Source: an uncultured Acidobacteriota bacterium (GTDB lineage: Bacteria; Acidobacteriota; Terriglobia; Terriglobales; Acidobacteriaceae). Taken from it: a stretch of 64,000 nt of DNA. This document shows, piece after piece, positions 15,375 to 24,670 of this stretch. Numbering within the stretch: position 1 is the stretch's first letter; each line of letters opens with the position of its first letter. Location of the stretch: assembly GCA_903832055.1 (NCBI GenBank), contig CAILAC010000010.1, forward strand, positions 186,001 to 250,000, in the 5' to 3' direction. Under the pieces are notes generated by a model, which saw only the letters and a list, made by a program, of their open reading frames with translations, was not told the origin of the DNA and did not search any database. The translations under genes and the position numbers were made by a program.

Positions 15375-17747
15375 ATGGCTACTTCCAAGACTTCCCACGC
15401 CCCAATGCCTGATCGTGTACGCCTGGTAGTTGCGTCGTCGGTCATGTTGACGTTTATCTCCTTCTGGCGCGCTGCCTCCATCGTCCTCTGCGATTTGGGC
15501 TCCTCGGCCTTCTACGCTGGCGGCATCGCAGAAGAGGCCGTCGGCAAAGCTGCGCCGTGGTTCATCCTCGGCGTCATGCTCTTCTCATTCGCGGTCCGCG
15601 CGGTCTACGTCGAGAGTTGTTCGATGTTTACCCGTGGAGGCGTTTATCGCGTCGTTAAAGAGGCCCTCGGCGGGACCTTTGCCAAGCTGAGCGTATCCGC
15701 CTTGATGTTTGACTACATCCTCACCGGGCCAATATCAGGCGTTTCTGCCGGACAATACATTACAGGCCTGATGAACGAGCTACTAACCGTCAGCGCAACA
15801 AAGGGCTGGCTCCCTGTCGCGCTTTCGCCTACCCCTGACCATCCTCTCTTCCAGTTCAATATGGACCATACTTCGGCCGTATTTGCCGCTGCGGTCACCA
15901 TTTATTACTGGTGGGAAAACATCAAGGGCATCGAAGAATCCAGCGAAAAGGCAATGAAGGTCATGCAGATTACCACCATCATGGTCGTAATCCTGCTGGT
16001 CTGGGGCGTCTACTCGGTCTTCATGCAGGGCTCGCACCTGCCGCCGCTCCCCACTGCCGCAAATATGCACTTCAGCCAGGACGCACTCGGCTTCCTCAAA
16101 GGCACTAAATTCGTTCCCGTCCTTGGCCTCTTCGGCATCCTCATGGCCTTCGGCCACTCCGTCCTCGCCATGAGCGGTGAAGAATCGCTCGCTCAGGTCA
16201 ATCGCGAAATCCAGCACCCCAAGCTCAAGAACCTCAAGCGCGCAGCCATCGTCATCGCTATCTATAGCCTGATCTTCACCGGCGGCGCCACGTTGCTCGC
16301 CTCGATGCTGATTCCTGACTTTGAGCGCACCCACATCTATCAGGACAATCTCATCGCCGGACTCGCCATGTTCATGACTGGCCCCGTCATGATCAAGATT
16401 GGCTTCCGTATCTTCGTTGTTATCGTCGGCTTCCTCATCCTTTCAGGAGCTATCAATACATCCATGATCGGTTCGACCGGCGTCTTGATGCGGGTCGCAG
16501 AAGACGGCGTACTTACTGACTGGTTCCGCAAGCCGCACAAGCGCTTTGGCACCAGCCACCGCATCATCAACCTCGTCTTTTTCATGCAGATGTTTACCAT
16601 CATCATCACGCGAGGCGACGTGATCATGCTCGGCGAGGCCTATGCCTTCGGTGTTATCTGGTCATTCACGTTCAATAGCCTCGCCATGCTCGTACTCCGC
16701 TGGAAATACCACGGAGAGCGCGGCTGGAAAGTTCCACCCAACTTCAAGATAGGAAAGACCGAGATTCCTGTCGGTCTCGCCTCTGTCTTTCTTGTCCTCC
16801 TCACCGTAGCCATCGTCAATTTGTTCACCAAATCGGTCGCGACCGTCAGCGGTATCATCTTTGCCGGAGCTTTCTTCATCATCTTCTCTATCTCTGAGAA
16901 GAGAAACGCCAAGCAGCACGCCCTCAACAAGCGTCAGATGAAGGAGCACTTCCAACTCGACCATCAGGACGTAGTGAGTCGCGAAACAGTCGCTGTCCGC
17001 CCCGGTGCCGTCATGGTCACCATGCGCGACGCAGCCAATCCTTATGCCCTCAAATGGGCTCTCTCCCGCACCAGCACCGACGAGCAGGATGTCGTTGTTC
17101 TCACCGTGCGCATGATGGGTGCGGGCGGGCCAGAGTATCTCGGCCCCGAAGATCAAATCTTCTCAGAGCATGAACAGATGGTCTTCACCAAAGCCATTTC
17201 CGTTGCAGAAAGCTTCGGCAAAAGGGTCTCACTCCTCGTCGTCCCTGCCGGCGATATCTTCGCTGCACTCATGCAAACCGCCAACTCACTCGAAGTCGAC
17301 TCCGTTGTATCTGGACTCTCGACCAAGATGAGCCCCGAAGATCAGGCCTTCCATATCGGTCAGGCATGGGAATCGCTGCCCGAACCCAAGCGCCAGCTCA
17401 ACTTCTACGTCATCGATCCAGCCGGCAACTCGCGCGTCTACTATCTCGGACCCCACGCCCCGTCGCTCGGCCCAGACGACGTGCAACTTGTCCATCGTCT
17501 CTGGCTCAACCTGCGTCGCGACCCCTCCATGGGCGACCTGCACCACAGCGACATCATCACGTACGCTTTGACTCGTCTGGCAAGTCAGTATGCCCGTGAG
17601 AATCAGGAAATCATTCGCGATCTCAAGGGCTATAAGTCTACTGAGGCAACCGCATCAATCAACCTCACCGGCAACGAGCACGCGCTCGGCAATGGTGCAG
17701 CCACTCTCGGAAAACCCCGCGGCATCGACACGTCGGGCAATGAATAG
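15375..17747 (+). CDS. APC-superfamily amino acid permease with long cytoplasmic tail
   Basis: 790 residues. The first 510 or so hold about twelve membrane helices of the amino acid-polyamine-organocation fold (start V-V-A-S-S-V-M-L-T-F-I-S-F-W-R-A-A; G-H-S-V-L-A-M-S-G-E-E-S-L-A-Q-V-N-R-E in the helix 6-7 region). The remaining 250 residues are soluble; V-M-V-T-M-R-D-A-A-N-P-Y-A-L-K-W-A-L and D-V-V-V-L-T-V-R-M look like two universal-stress-protein-like Rossmann units, as in other APC proteins with regulatory tails. Substrate not predictable. A terminator follows. Confidence 0.88.
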   Translation: MATSKTSHAPMPDRVRLVVASSVMLTFISFWRAASIVLCDLGSSAFYAGGIAEEAVGKAAPWFILGVMLFSFAVRAVYVESCSMFTRGGVYRVVKEALGGTFAKLSVSALMFDYILTGPISGVSAGQYITGLMNELLTVSATKGWLPVALSPTPDHPLFQFNMDHTSAVFAAAVTIYYWWENIKGIEESSEKAMKVMQITTIMVVILLVWGVYSVFMQGSHLPPLPTAANMHFSQDALGFLKGTKFVPVLGLFGILMAFGHSVLAMSGEESLAQVNREIQHPKLKNLKRAAIVIAIYSLIFTGGATLLASMLIPDFERTHIYQDNLIAGLAMFMTGPVMIKIGFRIFVVIVGFLILSGAINTSMIGSTGVLMRVAEDGVLTDWFRKPHKRFGTSHRIINLVFFMQMFTIIITRGDVIMLGEAYAFGVIWSFTFNSLAMLVLRWKYHGERGWKVPPNFKIGKTEIPVGLASVFLVLLTVAIVNLFTKSVATVSGIIFAGAFFIIFSISEKRNAKQHALNKRQMKEHFQLDHQDVVSRETVAVRPGAVMVTMRDAANPYALKWALSRTSTDEQDVVVLTVRMMGAGGPEYLGPEDQIFSEHEQMVFTKAISVAESFGKRVSLLVVPAGDIFAALMQTANSLEVDSVVSGLSTKMSPEDQAFHIGQAWESLPEPKRQLNFYVIDPAGNSRVYYLGPHAPSLGPDDVQLVHRLWLNLRRDPSMGDLHHSDIITYALTRLASQYARENQEIIRDLKGYKSTEATASINLTGNEHALGNGAATLGKPRGIDTSGNE

Positions 17748-17767
17748 GCGCTCCCGAACTCAAGCAG

Positions 17768-17800
17768 AGATAGCCCGCCAATGAACACCGGGCTATCTTT
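17768..17800 (+). terminator. Terminator after the APC permease
   Basis: AGATAGCCCG (17768-17777) and CGGGCTATCT (17789-17798) form a 10-bp stem with an 11-base loop, followed by TT. The stop codon is about 20 bases upstream. Confidence 0.75.
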
Positions 17801-18280
17801 GCAATCCACGTATCTCACCGGCGCTTGATTCCTCAGCTCCCTGGCATCTGTCAATTGCACCAGGAATATAAATACACTCGTATAAAGCCGTACACCTGTA
17901 GCCGGGAAACTTCTACCAAGTTAGATCACGCAAGAACTTCGCACCATGCTCGCATGTTTCCGCCAACGGACCGCCTCAAAGTTCAAAATCGATATTCGAG
18001 GTACTTTTTCGCACCAACTCAGCGAGAACGTCGCGCCCATCGTCAACCCGATTTTCTGACATGCAACGTGCCAGCATTAAATTTTCCTTTTCAAATAGTG
18101 CTCATTTCTTCAAAAAAGCATCAAATAAATGACTTTTTGTGTAACTCTTTGCCATTCTGCACAAAAACAGTGCAATTTTGGGTTTACAAACACTAGTGAT
18201 GTTTCATACAAAGTAAATACGACCGGCCATCTGCTCATCGCCCCAAGTGACAGAGAAGGCAGGCGATATTAGGAGGAAGT
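17801..18280. other. AT-rich intergenic stretch, no supported gene
   Basis: About 480 bases with lower GC than the surroundings, especially 18070-18200. An open frame of 123 codons across 17825-18196 has a skewed composition and no ribosome site, so I do not call it. The end carries TTAGGAGGAAGT, a strong ribosome site for the gene at 18281. Promoters or a small RNA are possible. Confidence 0.5.
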
Positions 18281-18529
18281 ATGCAACTCTCGAAAATTTT
18301 GGCTGAGATTGACCTGGAGATTTCGCGGCTGGAACAAGCTCGCACGCTGCTTGCAGGTGATGCCGCGCCGGCTGTCAAGAAGACACGGAAGGCCAAGTCG
18401 GCCGAAGTAGCTGAAGAAGCACCCACCAAACGCAAGAAGAAGCGCAACCTTTCGCCCGAAGGCCGACAGAGAATCGCTGAAGCTGTGCGTCGTCGCTGGG
18501 CATTGCAGAAGAAGACCTCGGCCAAGTAA
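18281..18529 (+). CDS. Small basic protein with coiled start and Lys/Arg-rich tail
   Basis: 82 residues. An N-terminal amphipathic helix (I-L-A-E-I-D-L-E-I-S-R-L-E-Q-A-R-T-L-L) is followed by an Ala/Pro linker and a very basic segment with T-K-R-K-K-K-R-N-L-S-P-E-G-R-Q-R-I-A-E-A-V-R-R-R-W. The last piece resembles NUMOD/AT-hook-like DNA-contact segments. A near-perfect AGGAGG stands 6 bases before ATG. It is probably a nucleoid-associated or DNA-binding small protein; no family name is certain. A 12-bp palindrome AACCGATCGGTT then T8 right after the stop may be its terminator. Confidence 0.75.
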   Translation: MQLSKILAEIDLEISRLEQARTLLAGDAAPAVKKTRKAKSAEVAEEAPTKRKKKRNLSPEGRQRIAEAVRRRWALQKKTSAK

Positions 18530-18624
18530 CCGATCGGTTTTTTTTAAGAATTCAGTGGGAGAGAGGGCCAAATACGCTCACGCCCTCTTTGCTCCCGCCT
18601 AACTTGATTCCATCCCCGTCTTCG

Positions 18625-19278
18625 TCACCGAACCAGGATCGCTTCCGACACGCCATCCTTCGCCAGGAATTGCTTCAACCCGGACCAGTCTGCGAATAGC
18701 CGTTCAATATTTCGATTGGTGAGTGCGCGCTGCTGTATCGCTGGCTTAGCCAACTGCAACTCCACCTCGTCGCTGCCTGTTACATGAAAACGATGATGCG
18801 GTGAAATCTCCGGCTGCAGCTTGGTGTGAAACAGCGCAAGAAGCTGTCCCCCCGGAACCAGAGCATCATAAAGCGACTTCACCACCGGAGCCACCAAAGC
18901 CTCCGGCAAGTAATCCAGAGCCGTCCACAAGAGAACAAGGTCAAACGTACGTCCGGAAAAAGTCAGGTTCTGCCGGGTAAATCCTTCTATATCCCAAACG
19001 GGCTTACCCTCTTCATCCGTTCCTGTAATCCATTCCCCGCTCGCGGAATCTTCAACCAGGTCAGCCATATAGACGCTGTGGCCCATGCTGGTCAAAAAGT
19101 TGATATTGGTCGGTGAAGTGCTGCCGATATCCAGCACCCGCAAGCCCGGCTCCACGCTCAGGCGCTTGCGCAGAGTTCCCCATCCACCCGAGTGACGCGG
19201 AATACGCTGACCGCCCGCGCTCCCGTGCACCGAAGCCGCACCTGACGCTGGCTGCCGCTCAAACATCTTGCCTAGCAT
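18625..19278 (-). CDS. Class I SAM-dependent methyltransferase
   Basis: 217 residues from the ATG at 19278, chosen because GCAGGAGG lies 8 bases upstream; an in-frame start at 19302 would add 8. Motif I is present as V-L-D-I-G-S-T-S near residue 50, an acidic end of strand 2 is in Y-M-A-D-L, and F-D-L-V-L-L-W-T-A-L-D-Y-L is motif IV. The target is unknown. It lies downstream of the bactofilin gene on the same strand (about 170 bases apart), so they may be coexpressed. Confidence 0.75.
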   Translation of the reverse strand: MLGKMFERQPASGAASVHGSAGGQRIPRHSGGWGTLRKRLSVEPGLRVLDIGSTSPTNINFLTSMGHSVYMADLVEDSASGEWITGTDEEGKPVWDIEGFTRQNLTFSGRTFDLVLLWTALDYLPEALVAPVVKSLYDALVPGGQLLALFHTKLQPEISPHHRFHVTGSDEVELQLAKPAIQQRALTNRNIERLFADWSGLKQFLAKDGVSEAILVR

Positions 19279-19448
19279 CGATCTCGCCTCCTGCACTCGC
19301 ACGTCTTCATTGAAGTTTCCTGTTTCTACCCATGCGCAGCTTCAGACTGCTTCATGCGCGAGGCATCCCGGCAAAGCATCCAGAGTCCCGTACCGCATCA
19401 TTCCGCATACACACTTGAACAATCAGCAAGTCTTTGATTTCCCGGCAG

Positions 19449-19841
19449 CTAAACTGCTCCGTTTGCCACTGTGCCTTCAGCCGCAGTGCCTTCTCCTGCA
19501 ACCTTTGCGGCCGCCTGGGTCAAATCAACCTTGCCGCGAAATATCGCGTTATCCTCGATTGCCAGCCGCAGCGCGCGCACGTCGCCCGTCACCTGGCATC
19601 CTGCCCGCAACTCCACTCGTCCGCTGGCCGTAATGTTCCCCTGCACCTGGCCCAGCACAAGCACATCGCGCGCCGACAGATCGGCGGCCAAAACAGCGTT
19701 CGGGCCGATCGTCAGGCGGCTCTCCGTCAGGCTGATCGTTCCTTCAATCCGCCCATCCACAAACAGGTCTTCACTGCCCTTCACTTCACCACGAATCAGT
19801 ACGGATTTACCGATCCGTGCCGGTGTATTTTCCACAGCCAT
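19449..19841 (-). CDS. Bactofilin (polymer-forming cytoskeletal protein)
   Basis: 130 residues. The right-handed beta-helix core runs from about residue 10 to 105: I-G-K-S-V-L-I-R-G-E-V-K-G-S-E-D-L-F-V-D-G-R-I-E-G, then repeated hydrophobic strands such as V-L-V-L-G-Q-V-Q-G-N-I. Bactofilins polymerise without nucleotides, and in other bacteria they position cell-wall or polar proteins. The disordered A/E/G-rich C-terminus fits. Function here is inferred only from the fold. Confidence 0.9.
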   Translation of the reverse strand: MAVENTPARIGKSVLIRGEVKGSEDLFVDGRIEGTISLTESRLTIGPNAVLAADLSARDVLVLGQVQGNITASGRVELRAGCQVTGDVRALRLAIEDNAIFRGKVDLTQAAAKVAGEGTAAEGTVANGAV

Positions 19842-19955
19842 TGGTCAGTTCCTCTGAGGGACCGCTTTTAGGACCCTGCCCGAACTATAGCAACCTCGGC
19901 CAGACCTGACAAAACTCCTGCAACGCCAACCGCGCAATTGCGTCTAAACAGGGGA

Positions 19956-20936
19956 ATGCTTTACTCAAGCAAGCCAGCGCCTGCGGCCCCCCGCAATCCC
20001 ATCGCGAAATATCCGGCAGCATGTCAGCGCCCCGCGCATCGGCTCAGTGTGGTTTGCTTCTTGCTGCTCCTTCAGTTTGCAGCGCTCACTCTTTTCGCCT
20101 CTGCGGATACAGGTCCTAAACCGGTAAAGGCCGAAAAAGTCGCTCCCGCTCCATCCAGCCTCTCCAGCGAAGAGGCACAAAGCCTCGTCCAACGCGTCCT
20201 GCACACTGAGCTCGAAGCCACAGAAAGCCTCAACAAGAGCCTCACTCACCCCATGCAGTACCGAATACGCAAGGCAAGCCCCCGCCTGGTCACCACCAAG
20301 CTCATCGTCGAGACCAAAGACGGTGACGTAGCTCGCCTGGTCGCCGTCAATGACGCCCCACTCGACCCCGAGGCTCAACTGAAAGAGAATGCCCGCCTGC
20401 AATCTCTCCTCGATGACCCCAGCCTGCAACACCATCGCCAGGAGCGTGAACAGGGCGATACCGAGCGCGTCCGAAAAATCATCCGCGCCCTGCCCGAAGC
20501 CTTTAGCTATCAGTACGCAGGCATCATGCAGACCCAGCAGGGCCCCAGCTATCGCTTTACCTTCACTCCCAATCCACGCTTTGACCCCCAGGACCTCGAA
20601 TCCCAGGTCCTCAAGGCAATGGCCGGCGAGCTCTGGATCGATGTTGCCCAGCAGCGCGTCACACGCCTCGATTGCAAGCGTCTCAAAGACGTTGACTATG
20701 GATTCGGTATTCTTGGCAAGCTCGATCAGGGCGGAACCCTGCTCTTGCAGCAGGCTGAGGTCGGCAATCATCAGTGGCGAACCGTTCACATGGCGCTGGT
20801 AATGAACGCCCGTTTCCTGTTCAAAATCATCAAGCTCGATACCACCCTCGAACTCTCTGACTTCACGCCCGTCACCACCGACCTGAACTACCAGCAAGCC
20901 ATTCAGGTCCTCAAGCAGGCAGATCTAGCCAGATAA
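19956..20936 (+). CDS. Secreted or envelope protein of unknown family
   Basis: 326 residues from the ATG at 19956; an in-frame TTG at 19938 could add six. A basic N-terminus and a helix (L-S-V-V-C-F-L-L-L-L-Q-F-A-A-L-T-L-F-A-S-A) look like a signal peptide ending near residue 45. The mature part has a helix with S-S-E-E-A-Q-S-L-V-Q-R-V-L and many beta strands (Y-R-F-T-F-T-P-N-P-R-F, M-A-G-E-L-W-I-D-V-A-Q-Q-R-V-T-R-L-D), which resembles LolA/LolB-like lipoprotein-sorting folds. No catalytic residues seen. A terminator follows. Confidence 0.7.
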   Translation: MLYSSKPAPAAPRNPIAKYPAACQRPAHRLSVVCFLLLLQFAALTLFASADTGPKPVKAEKVAPAPSSLSSEEAQSLVQRVLHTELEATESLNKSLTHPMQYRIRKASPRLVTTKLIVETKDGDVARLVAVNDAPLDPEAQLKENARLQSLLDDPSLQHHRQEREQGDTERVRKIIRALPEAFSYQYAGIMQTQQGPSYRFTFTPNPRFDPQDLESQVLKAMAGELWIDVAQQRVTRLDCKRLKDVDYGFGILGKLDQGGTLLLQQAEVGNHQWRTVHMALVMNARFLFKIIKLDTTLELSDFTPVTTDLNYQQAIQVLKQADLAR

Positions 20937-20958
20937 TTCCCAACCCCTTACGCACACA

Positions 20959-20995
20959 GGCCCGGGTCTCTTCGACAAGACCCAGGCCATTTTTC
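20959..20995 (+). terminator. Rho-independent terminator
   Basis: GGCCCGGGTCT (20959-20969) pairs with AGACCCAGGCC (20978-20988) with one mismatch, followed by ATTTTTCC. It lies between two convergent genes. Confidence 0.8.
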
Positions 20996-21018
20996 CTGTT
21001 CCGCTCGATAAGGTGGAC

Positions 21019-21924
21019 TTACAGCACTCCGCCGTCCCCATCAAAGCTGCCATCGTCACCAATCACGCTGGAGTCATCCCAACCCGAACCAGTATCGTTG
21101 CCACTGTCAGCATTCCCGTCCCAGCCTGCATCCGAGAGCTGCGCACTCCCAGCACCGGCGCTCTCGCTGAAGTGGTGTTCACCACCACGCTCGTGCTCAA
21201 AGCGCTCCGAACCCTGCCCCTCGTAGTAGTTGTTCACCACCGTTTCTTCGATGGGCCGTCCAAAACCGCCGCCCATGCCCGGCCCCATGCCAAAGCCGAC
21301 GCCCGGCATCCCCCAGCCGCCCATGCCCATGCCCATACCCGGATGCCCAAAGCCACCGTGCAGCAGCGCTTCGACCCCCTCAAATGCCAGCGCACCCGCC
21401 GCCACACCCGCCGCCGTCTGTGCCGCAGAACGCAGGAAGCTCGGCTGAGACGAAACATACGGCTGCCCCGCGTATCCGCCCTGATTCAAACCCTGATTCG
21501 AACCCTGATATGGTGCCTGGTATGGTGCCTGATACTCCGGTGCAACCTGTGGCGAATACACCGGCTGGTACCCGCCCTGCACCGCCGGCTGGTAAGCCTG
21601 CGATGGCGGCAGCGGTGGTGGAGGTGGAGGCGCCGCCTCCCGATGCCCCAGCAAACTGCCCAGAAAACTCGTTGCCCCCGACGGATGTTGCGCCTGCTGC
21701 TGCAGTTGCGCTATCTGCTCCTGCGCCTGGGCAAGCTGGCCATGCGCCTGCTCCAGGGCAATATTCTGCACCAGCACACTCTGCGCCAGAATGTACATCG
21801 CGTCCGGATTACCACTCAGACCCCGCGCCAGCAACGCTGCCGCTTCCGGATCCTTTTCATTCAATTGTGTCGAATTCACCCGCTCCACGAGCGAGTTGAT
21901 CATCTGTTCTTCCTGAGAAGTCAC
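21019..21924 (-). CDS. DUF2076 family protein
   Basis: 301 residues. The N-terminal 85 residues match DUF2076: M-T-S-Q-E-E-Q-M-I-N-S-L-V-E-R-V, D-P-E-A-A-A-L-L and A-L-E-Q-A-H-G-Q-L-A-Q-A-Q-E-Q-I-A-Q-L-Q, a helical and coiled segment. Then come a Pro run and P/Q/Y-rich repeats, a short helix (Q-T-A-A-G-V-A-A-G-A-L-A-F-E-G), a Gly/Met-rich stretch and a Gly/Asp-rich end. Such proteins are widespread in proteobacteria and have no settled role. Confidence 0.85.
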   Translation of the reverse strand: MTSQEEQMINSLVERVNSTQLNEKDPEAAALLARGLSGNPDAMYILAQSVLVQNIALEQAHGQLAQAQEQIAQLQQQAQHPSGATSFLGSLLGHREAAPPPPPPLPPSQAYQPAVQGGYQPVYSPQVAPEYQAPYQAPYQGSNQGLNQGGYAGQPYVSSQPSFLRSAAQTAAGVAAGALAFEGVEALLHGGFGHPGMGMGMGGWGMPGVGFGMGPGMGGGFGRPIEETVVNNYYEGQGSERFEHERGGEHHFSESAGAGSAQLSDAGWDGNADSGNDTGSGWDDSSVIGDDGSFDGDGGVL

Positions 21925-22080
21925 GAGTCAATCCTCCAGCGGCGGCCCCTTGCAGTTCGCACGCGCCGCACAATCACTTCAGACGCACGCCCGCAGGCAA
22001 AGTTGCGTCTCTCCAGTAATACGCTGAACTCTTCACGCATGTTCCACGGGCTTACCCGCTTCACCCGTTCGCCCGTTCTG

Positions 22081-22536
22081 TCAGTTGCCCCGCGGCGCCG
22101 TCTCCCACGATGACATCTCAGGAAACCCCTCATAATCAATCCGCACCGTGTTCATCGCCCTGGGATGCGGCCCCACTGCAGAAAGCGCCAAACCGCACTT
22201 CTCGCACGTAATCCGCAAGGCATTTTCATCCGTCCATTTCAGGCTGAGAGGCCCACATTGCGTCGGCTTGATGATCACCTGCGAGTCGGTGAACTCCATC
22301 CCGTTCTCGTACATCGCACTTCCAGCATCCTTGTCGAGAAGCACATACGTCGTCGGGCTGGTATCGAACTTTCCATCCACATAATATTGACGCAAAATAA
22401 TGCTCGCCCGGTACTTATGGCTCGGGTTCGCAACTGAAGCAATCACCGTATCCTGCCGCTGATTGTCCTTGCATCCCGCCAGACCTGGCGCAACGCAAGC
22501 AAGCAGCAGAATTGATAAAAGCGTTGGTCTCTTCAT
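22081..22536 (-). CDS. Putative lipoprotein of unknown function
   Basis: 151 residues from the ATG at 22536, chosen because MKRPTLLSILLLACVAPGLA is a standard lipoprotein signal ending in L-A-G-C. An upstream start (22560) would add eight. The mature part has beta strands with Y-R-A-S-I-I-L-R-Q-Y-Y, A-L-R-I-T-C-E-K-C-G and conserved-looking Cys. No family recognised. It lies 70 bases downstream of the OSBS/NSAR gene on the same strand. Confidence 0.65.
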   Translation of the reverse strand: MKRPTLLSILLLACVAPGLAGCKDNQRQDTVIASVANPSHKYRASIILRQYYVDGKFDTSPTTYVLLDKDAGSAMYENGMEFTDSQVIIKPTQCGPLSLKWTDENALRITCEKCGLALSAVGPHPRAMNTVRIDYEGFPEMSSWETAPRGN

Positions 22537-22606
22537 TCGAATGAACCGAATATACAGCACTTGGAACCGATCCGGTAAGTTCTGACCCAGTGTGACGTCA
22601 GGAAAC

Positions 22607-23731
22607 TCAGCTCACCAGAGCGTGCGCACGAATTTCAGTCTTCCGCACCGTCAACCGCTCCACCAGATCCGTCCGCACCTCAAACCCGCGCCCCGGTGCG
22701 TCTGATATCGCAATTTCGCCCTTGGCTGAAACCGTCACTTCCGGCTCGATGATGTCCTCAGCCCAATACCGCTTTGAGGCTGAAACATCGCCAGGCAATG
22801 AAAAATTCTCCAGCGACGACAGCGCAATGTTATGCGAACGGCCAATGCCAGACTCCAGCATCCCGCCACACCACACCGGAATTCCCCGCTCAAAGGCCGC
22901 GTTATGCACTGCCACCGCTTCTGAAAATCCGCCCACCCGGCCCAGCTTGATGTTGATGATCTGGCACGATTCCATTTCAATCGCCGCCAGCGCATCCCGC
23001 CTGTTCCGGATCGATTCGTCCAGACAAATCGGCGTATCCAGCCGCTTCTGCAACATCGAGTGGTAGTAGAAGTCGTCATACCACAGCGGCTGCTCCACCA
23101 TTAGCAGATCAAAGCTGTCAAAAGTCGCCAGATGATCCGCATCCTTCAGCCGGTAGGCCGAGTTCGCATCGCAGCTCAGGGTAATACCCGGGAACCGATG
23201 CCGCACCCGCTCAAAAACCTCGACATCCCAGCCAGGCTTGCACTTGAGCTTGATGCGCTGGTACCCCGCCGCAACTTCCCGCTCAATCAGTTCAAGCAAT
23301 TCACCGATCGATGACTGAATGCCAATCGAAACGCCGCAGGGAATCACATTCCGCGTACCGCCCAGCAACCGGCTCAGCGAAATTCCCTGCCGCTGCGCCT
23401 CTAGATCCCAGATCGCGTTCTCCAGCGTCGCCTTCGCCATCCGGTTGCCACGCACCGCACCAAAGATGCGCGGACACTGCCCGCCATTCTCCGGCGAAGT
23501 GGCAGCCAGCGTCGGCCCCAGCTCATCCGTGATCACCTGCCAGCACGAATCCACCGATTCTTCAGAGAAATTCGGGTGTTCGCCTGCCGTGCATTCACCC
23601 CAGCCAATCAAGCCCTCGGAATGGATCTCCGCAAGCACCACTCGACGGTCTTTGGTCGTTCCAAAGCTAGTCTGAAACGGTCGCAAAAGCGGCAGGTTCA
23701 GCTCACGCAGATAGATCGCATCAATTTTCAT
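22607..23731 (-). CDS. menC: o-Succinylbenzoate synthase / N-succinylamino acid racemase (enolase superfamily)
   Basis: 374 residues, a complete muconate-lactonizing-type enolase fold. The catalytic parts are present in order: K161-L-K163, D188 (C-D-A-N-S), E213 (V-E-Q-P), D238 (L-D-E-S) and K262 (I-N-I-K-L). This long MenC class often has both o-succinylbenzoate synthase and N-succinylamino acid racemase activity. The gene follows a GNAT gene, as in the D-to-L amino acid pathway operons of some Firmicutes, and no other menaquinone gene is near. That favours the racemase role, but both remain possible. Confidence 0.85.
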   Translation of the reverse strand: MKIDAIYLRELNLPLLRPFQTSFGTTKDRRVVLAEIHSEGLIGWGECTAGEHPNFSEESVDSCWQVITDELGPTLAATSPENGGQCPRIFGAVRGNRMAKATLENAIWDLEAQRQGISLSRLLGGTRNVIPCGVSIGIQSSIGELLELIEREVAAGYQRIKLKCKPGWDVEVFERVRHRFPGITLSCDANSAYRLKDADHLATFDSFDLLMVEQPLWYDDFYYHSMLQKRLDTPICLDESIRNRRDALAAIEMESCQIINIKLGRVGGFSEAVAVHNAAFERGIPVWCGGMLESGIGRSHNIALSSLENFSLPGDVSASKRYWAEDIIEPEVTVSAKGEIAISDAPGRGFEVRTDLVERLTVRKTEIRAHALVS

Positions 23732-23884
23732 GTCGGCTTAGCCCTGAATTTCCGTTCATGTGGGGAGGCGTGTGCACGTAAATCGCAGTGCATTGCTGCC
23801 CTGCCCTCTCAGTTTCTCACAACCCCATTTAGATTGAAGCTCAACCAGCAAATCTAATTTCGCGCAAATCGCAGGCGCGCCCTC

Positions 23885-24670
23885 TCATGCAAGATAAAAA
23901 ATGCCGTCGCCGCGTTCGTCCCTTGTAAAACCTTTAACCACGAGCCCTGATTCAAATGCTTTCTGAAAAAGCAGCCGGTTCTCAGCCTGAACTTTGGCCG
24001 CCAGGGGTCGCAGTTGCTCGTCCGCTTTCCACGCATAGATCTCCGCAGGAACCCGAATCGACGTCACCCACTCTTTTCCAGACTCTTCAGTCTGTTTTCC
24101 GCCCGCCCCCTCAATCGCAGCCACAACCCTTGCAGAATCAAGCCTCCACTCCGCCACCAGCCGGTCTGTCTGCAACCCACCCTGCAGCCGAGAAGATGAC
24201 GCTCCGTAGAAATTCTCTTCATACGTGCGCACAATCGCCCCCAGCTTGTGAATGTTCAGAAAGGCGTTCTTGATCTCCAGCGGATCAAAAGTCCACTCAA
24301 TCGTATTGATTCCCCGCGCCAGCGCCTCTTCGCGCTGCGCCAGTTTCAGGCGCCGCCCGATGCTCTGGTTGCGATACGCTTCCTTCACCGCCAGCATATG
24401 CGAATGGAGATAGCTCTCCGGCAGGCCCGTCTCGCTTTTACTGCCCGTCTTCACCCCCGGCAGCGCAAGCGCAAATCCGATCATCTGCGCCGCCGTTCCC
24501 GGCCCTGATTCCGTGTCAAACGCCCCCAGCACCTGCCCGCCAATCTTCTGCGCCACCAGAAACGCCCGCCGCGGAATCACGTCTCCCTCGCAATAACCCC
24601 AGACTTCCACCTGCAAGTCCACGCACGCCTGCAGTTCATCAAATCCCTTGCACGGCCGAATCACGATCAT
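23885..24670 (-). CDS. GNAT-family acyltransferase (COG3375-like)
   Basis: 261 residues from the ATG at 24670, which overlaps the mazG stop as ATGA, so the two are translationally coupled. An upstream in-frame start would add 15 low-complexity Gly residues. The GNAT core shows L-P-E-S-Y-L-H-S-H-M-L-A-V-K and the acyl-CoA loop Y-R-N-Q-S-I-G-R-R-L-K, then I-E-W-T-F-D-P-L. Relatives encoded next to MenC-like racemases act as succinyl-CoA:D-amino acid N-succinyltransferases. That substrate is inferred from context here. Confidence 0.75.
   Translation of the reverse strand: MIVIRPCKGFDELQACVDLQVEVWGYCEGDVIPRRAFLVAQKIGGQVLGAFDTESGPGTAAQMIGFALALPGVKTGSKSETGLPESYLHSHMLAVKEAYRNQSIGRRLKLAQREEALARGINTIEWTFDPLEIKNAFLNIHKLGAIVRTYEENFYGASSSRLQGGLQTDRLVAEWRLDSARVVAAIEGAGGKQTEESGKEWVTSIRVPAEIYAWKADEQLRPLAAKVQAENRLLFQKAFESGLVVKGFTRDERGDGIFYLA

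Noticed and set aside
17825-18196. 123-codon open frame in the AT-rich gap
   Set aside because: It has no ribosome site, has unusual composition, and no motif. Treated as chance.
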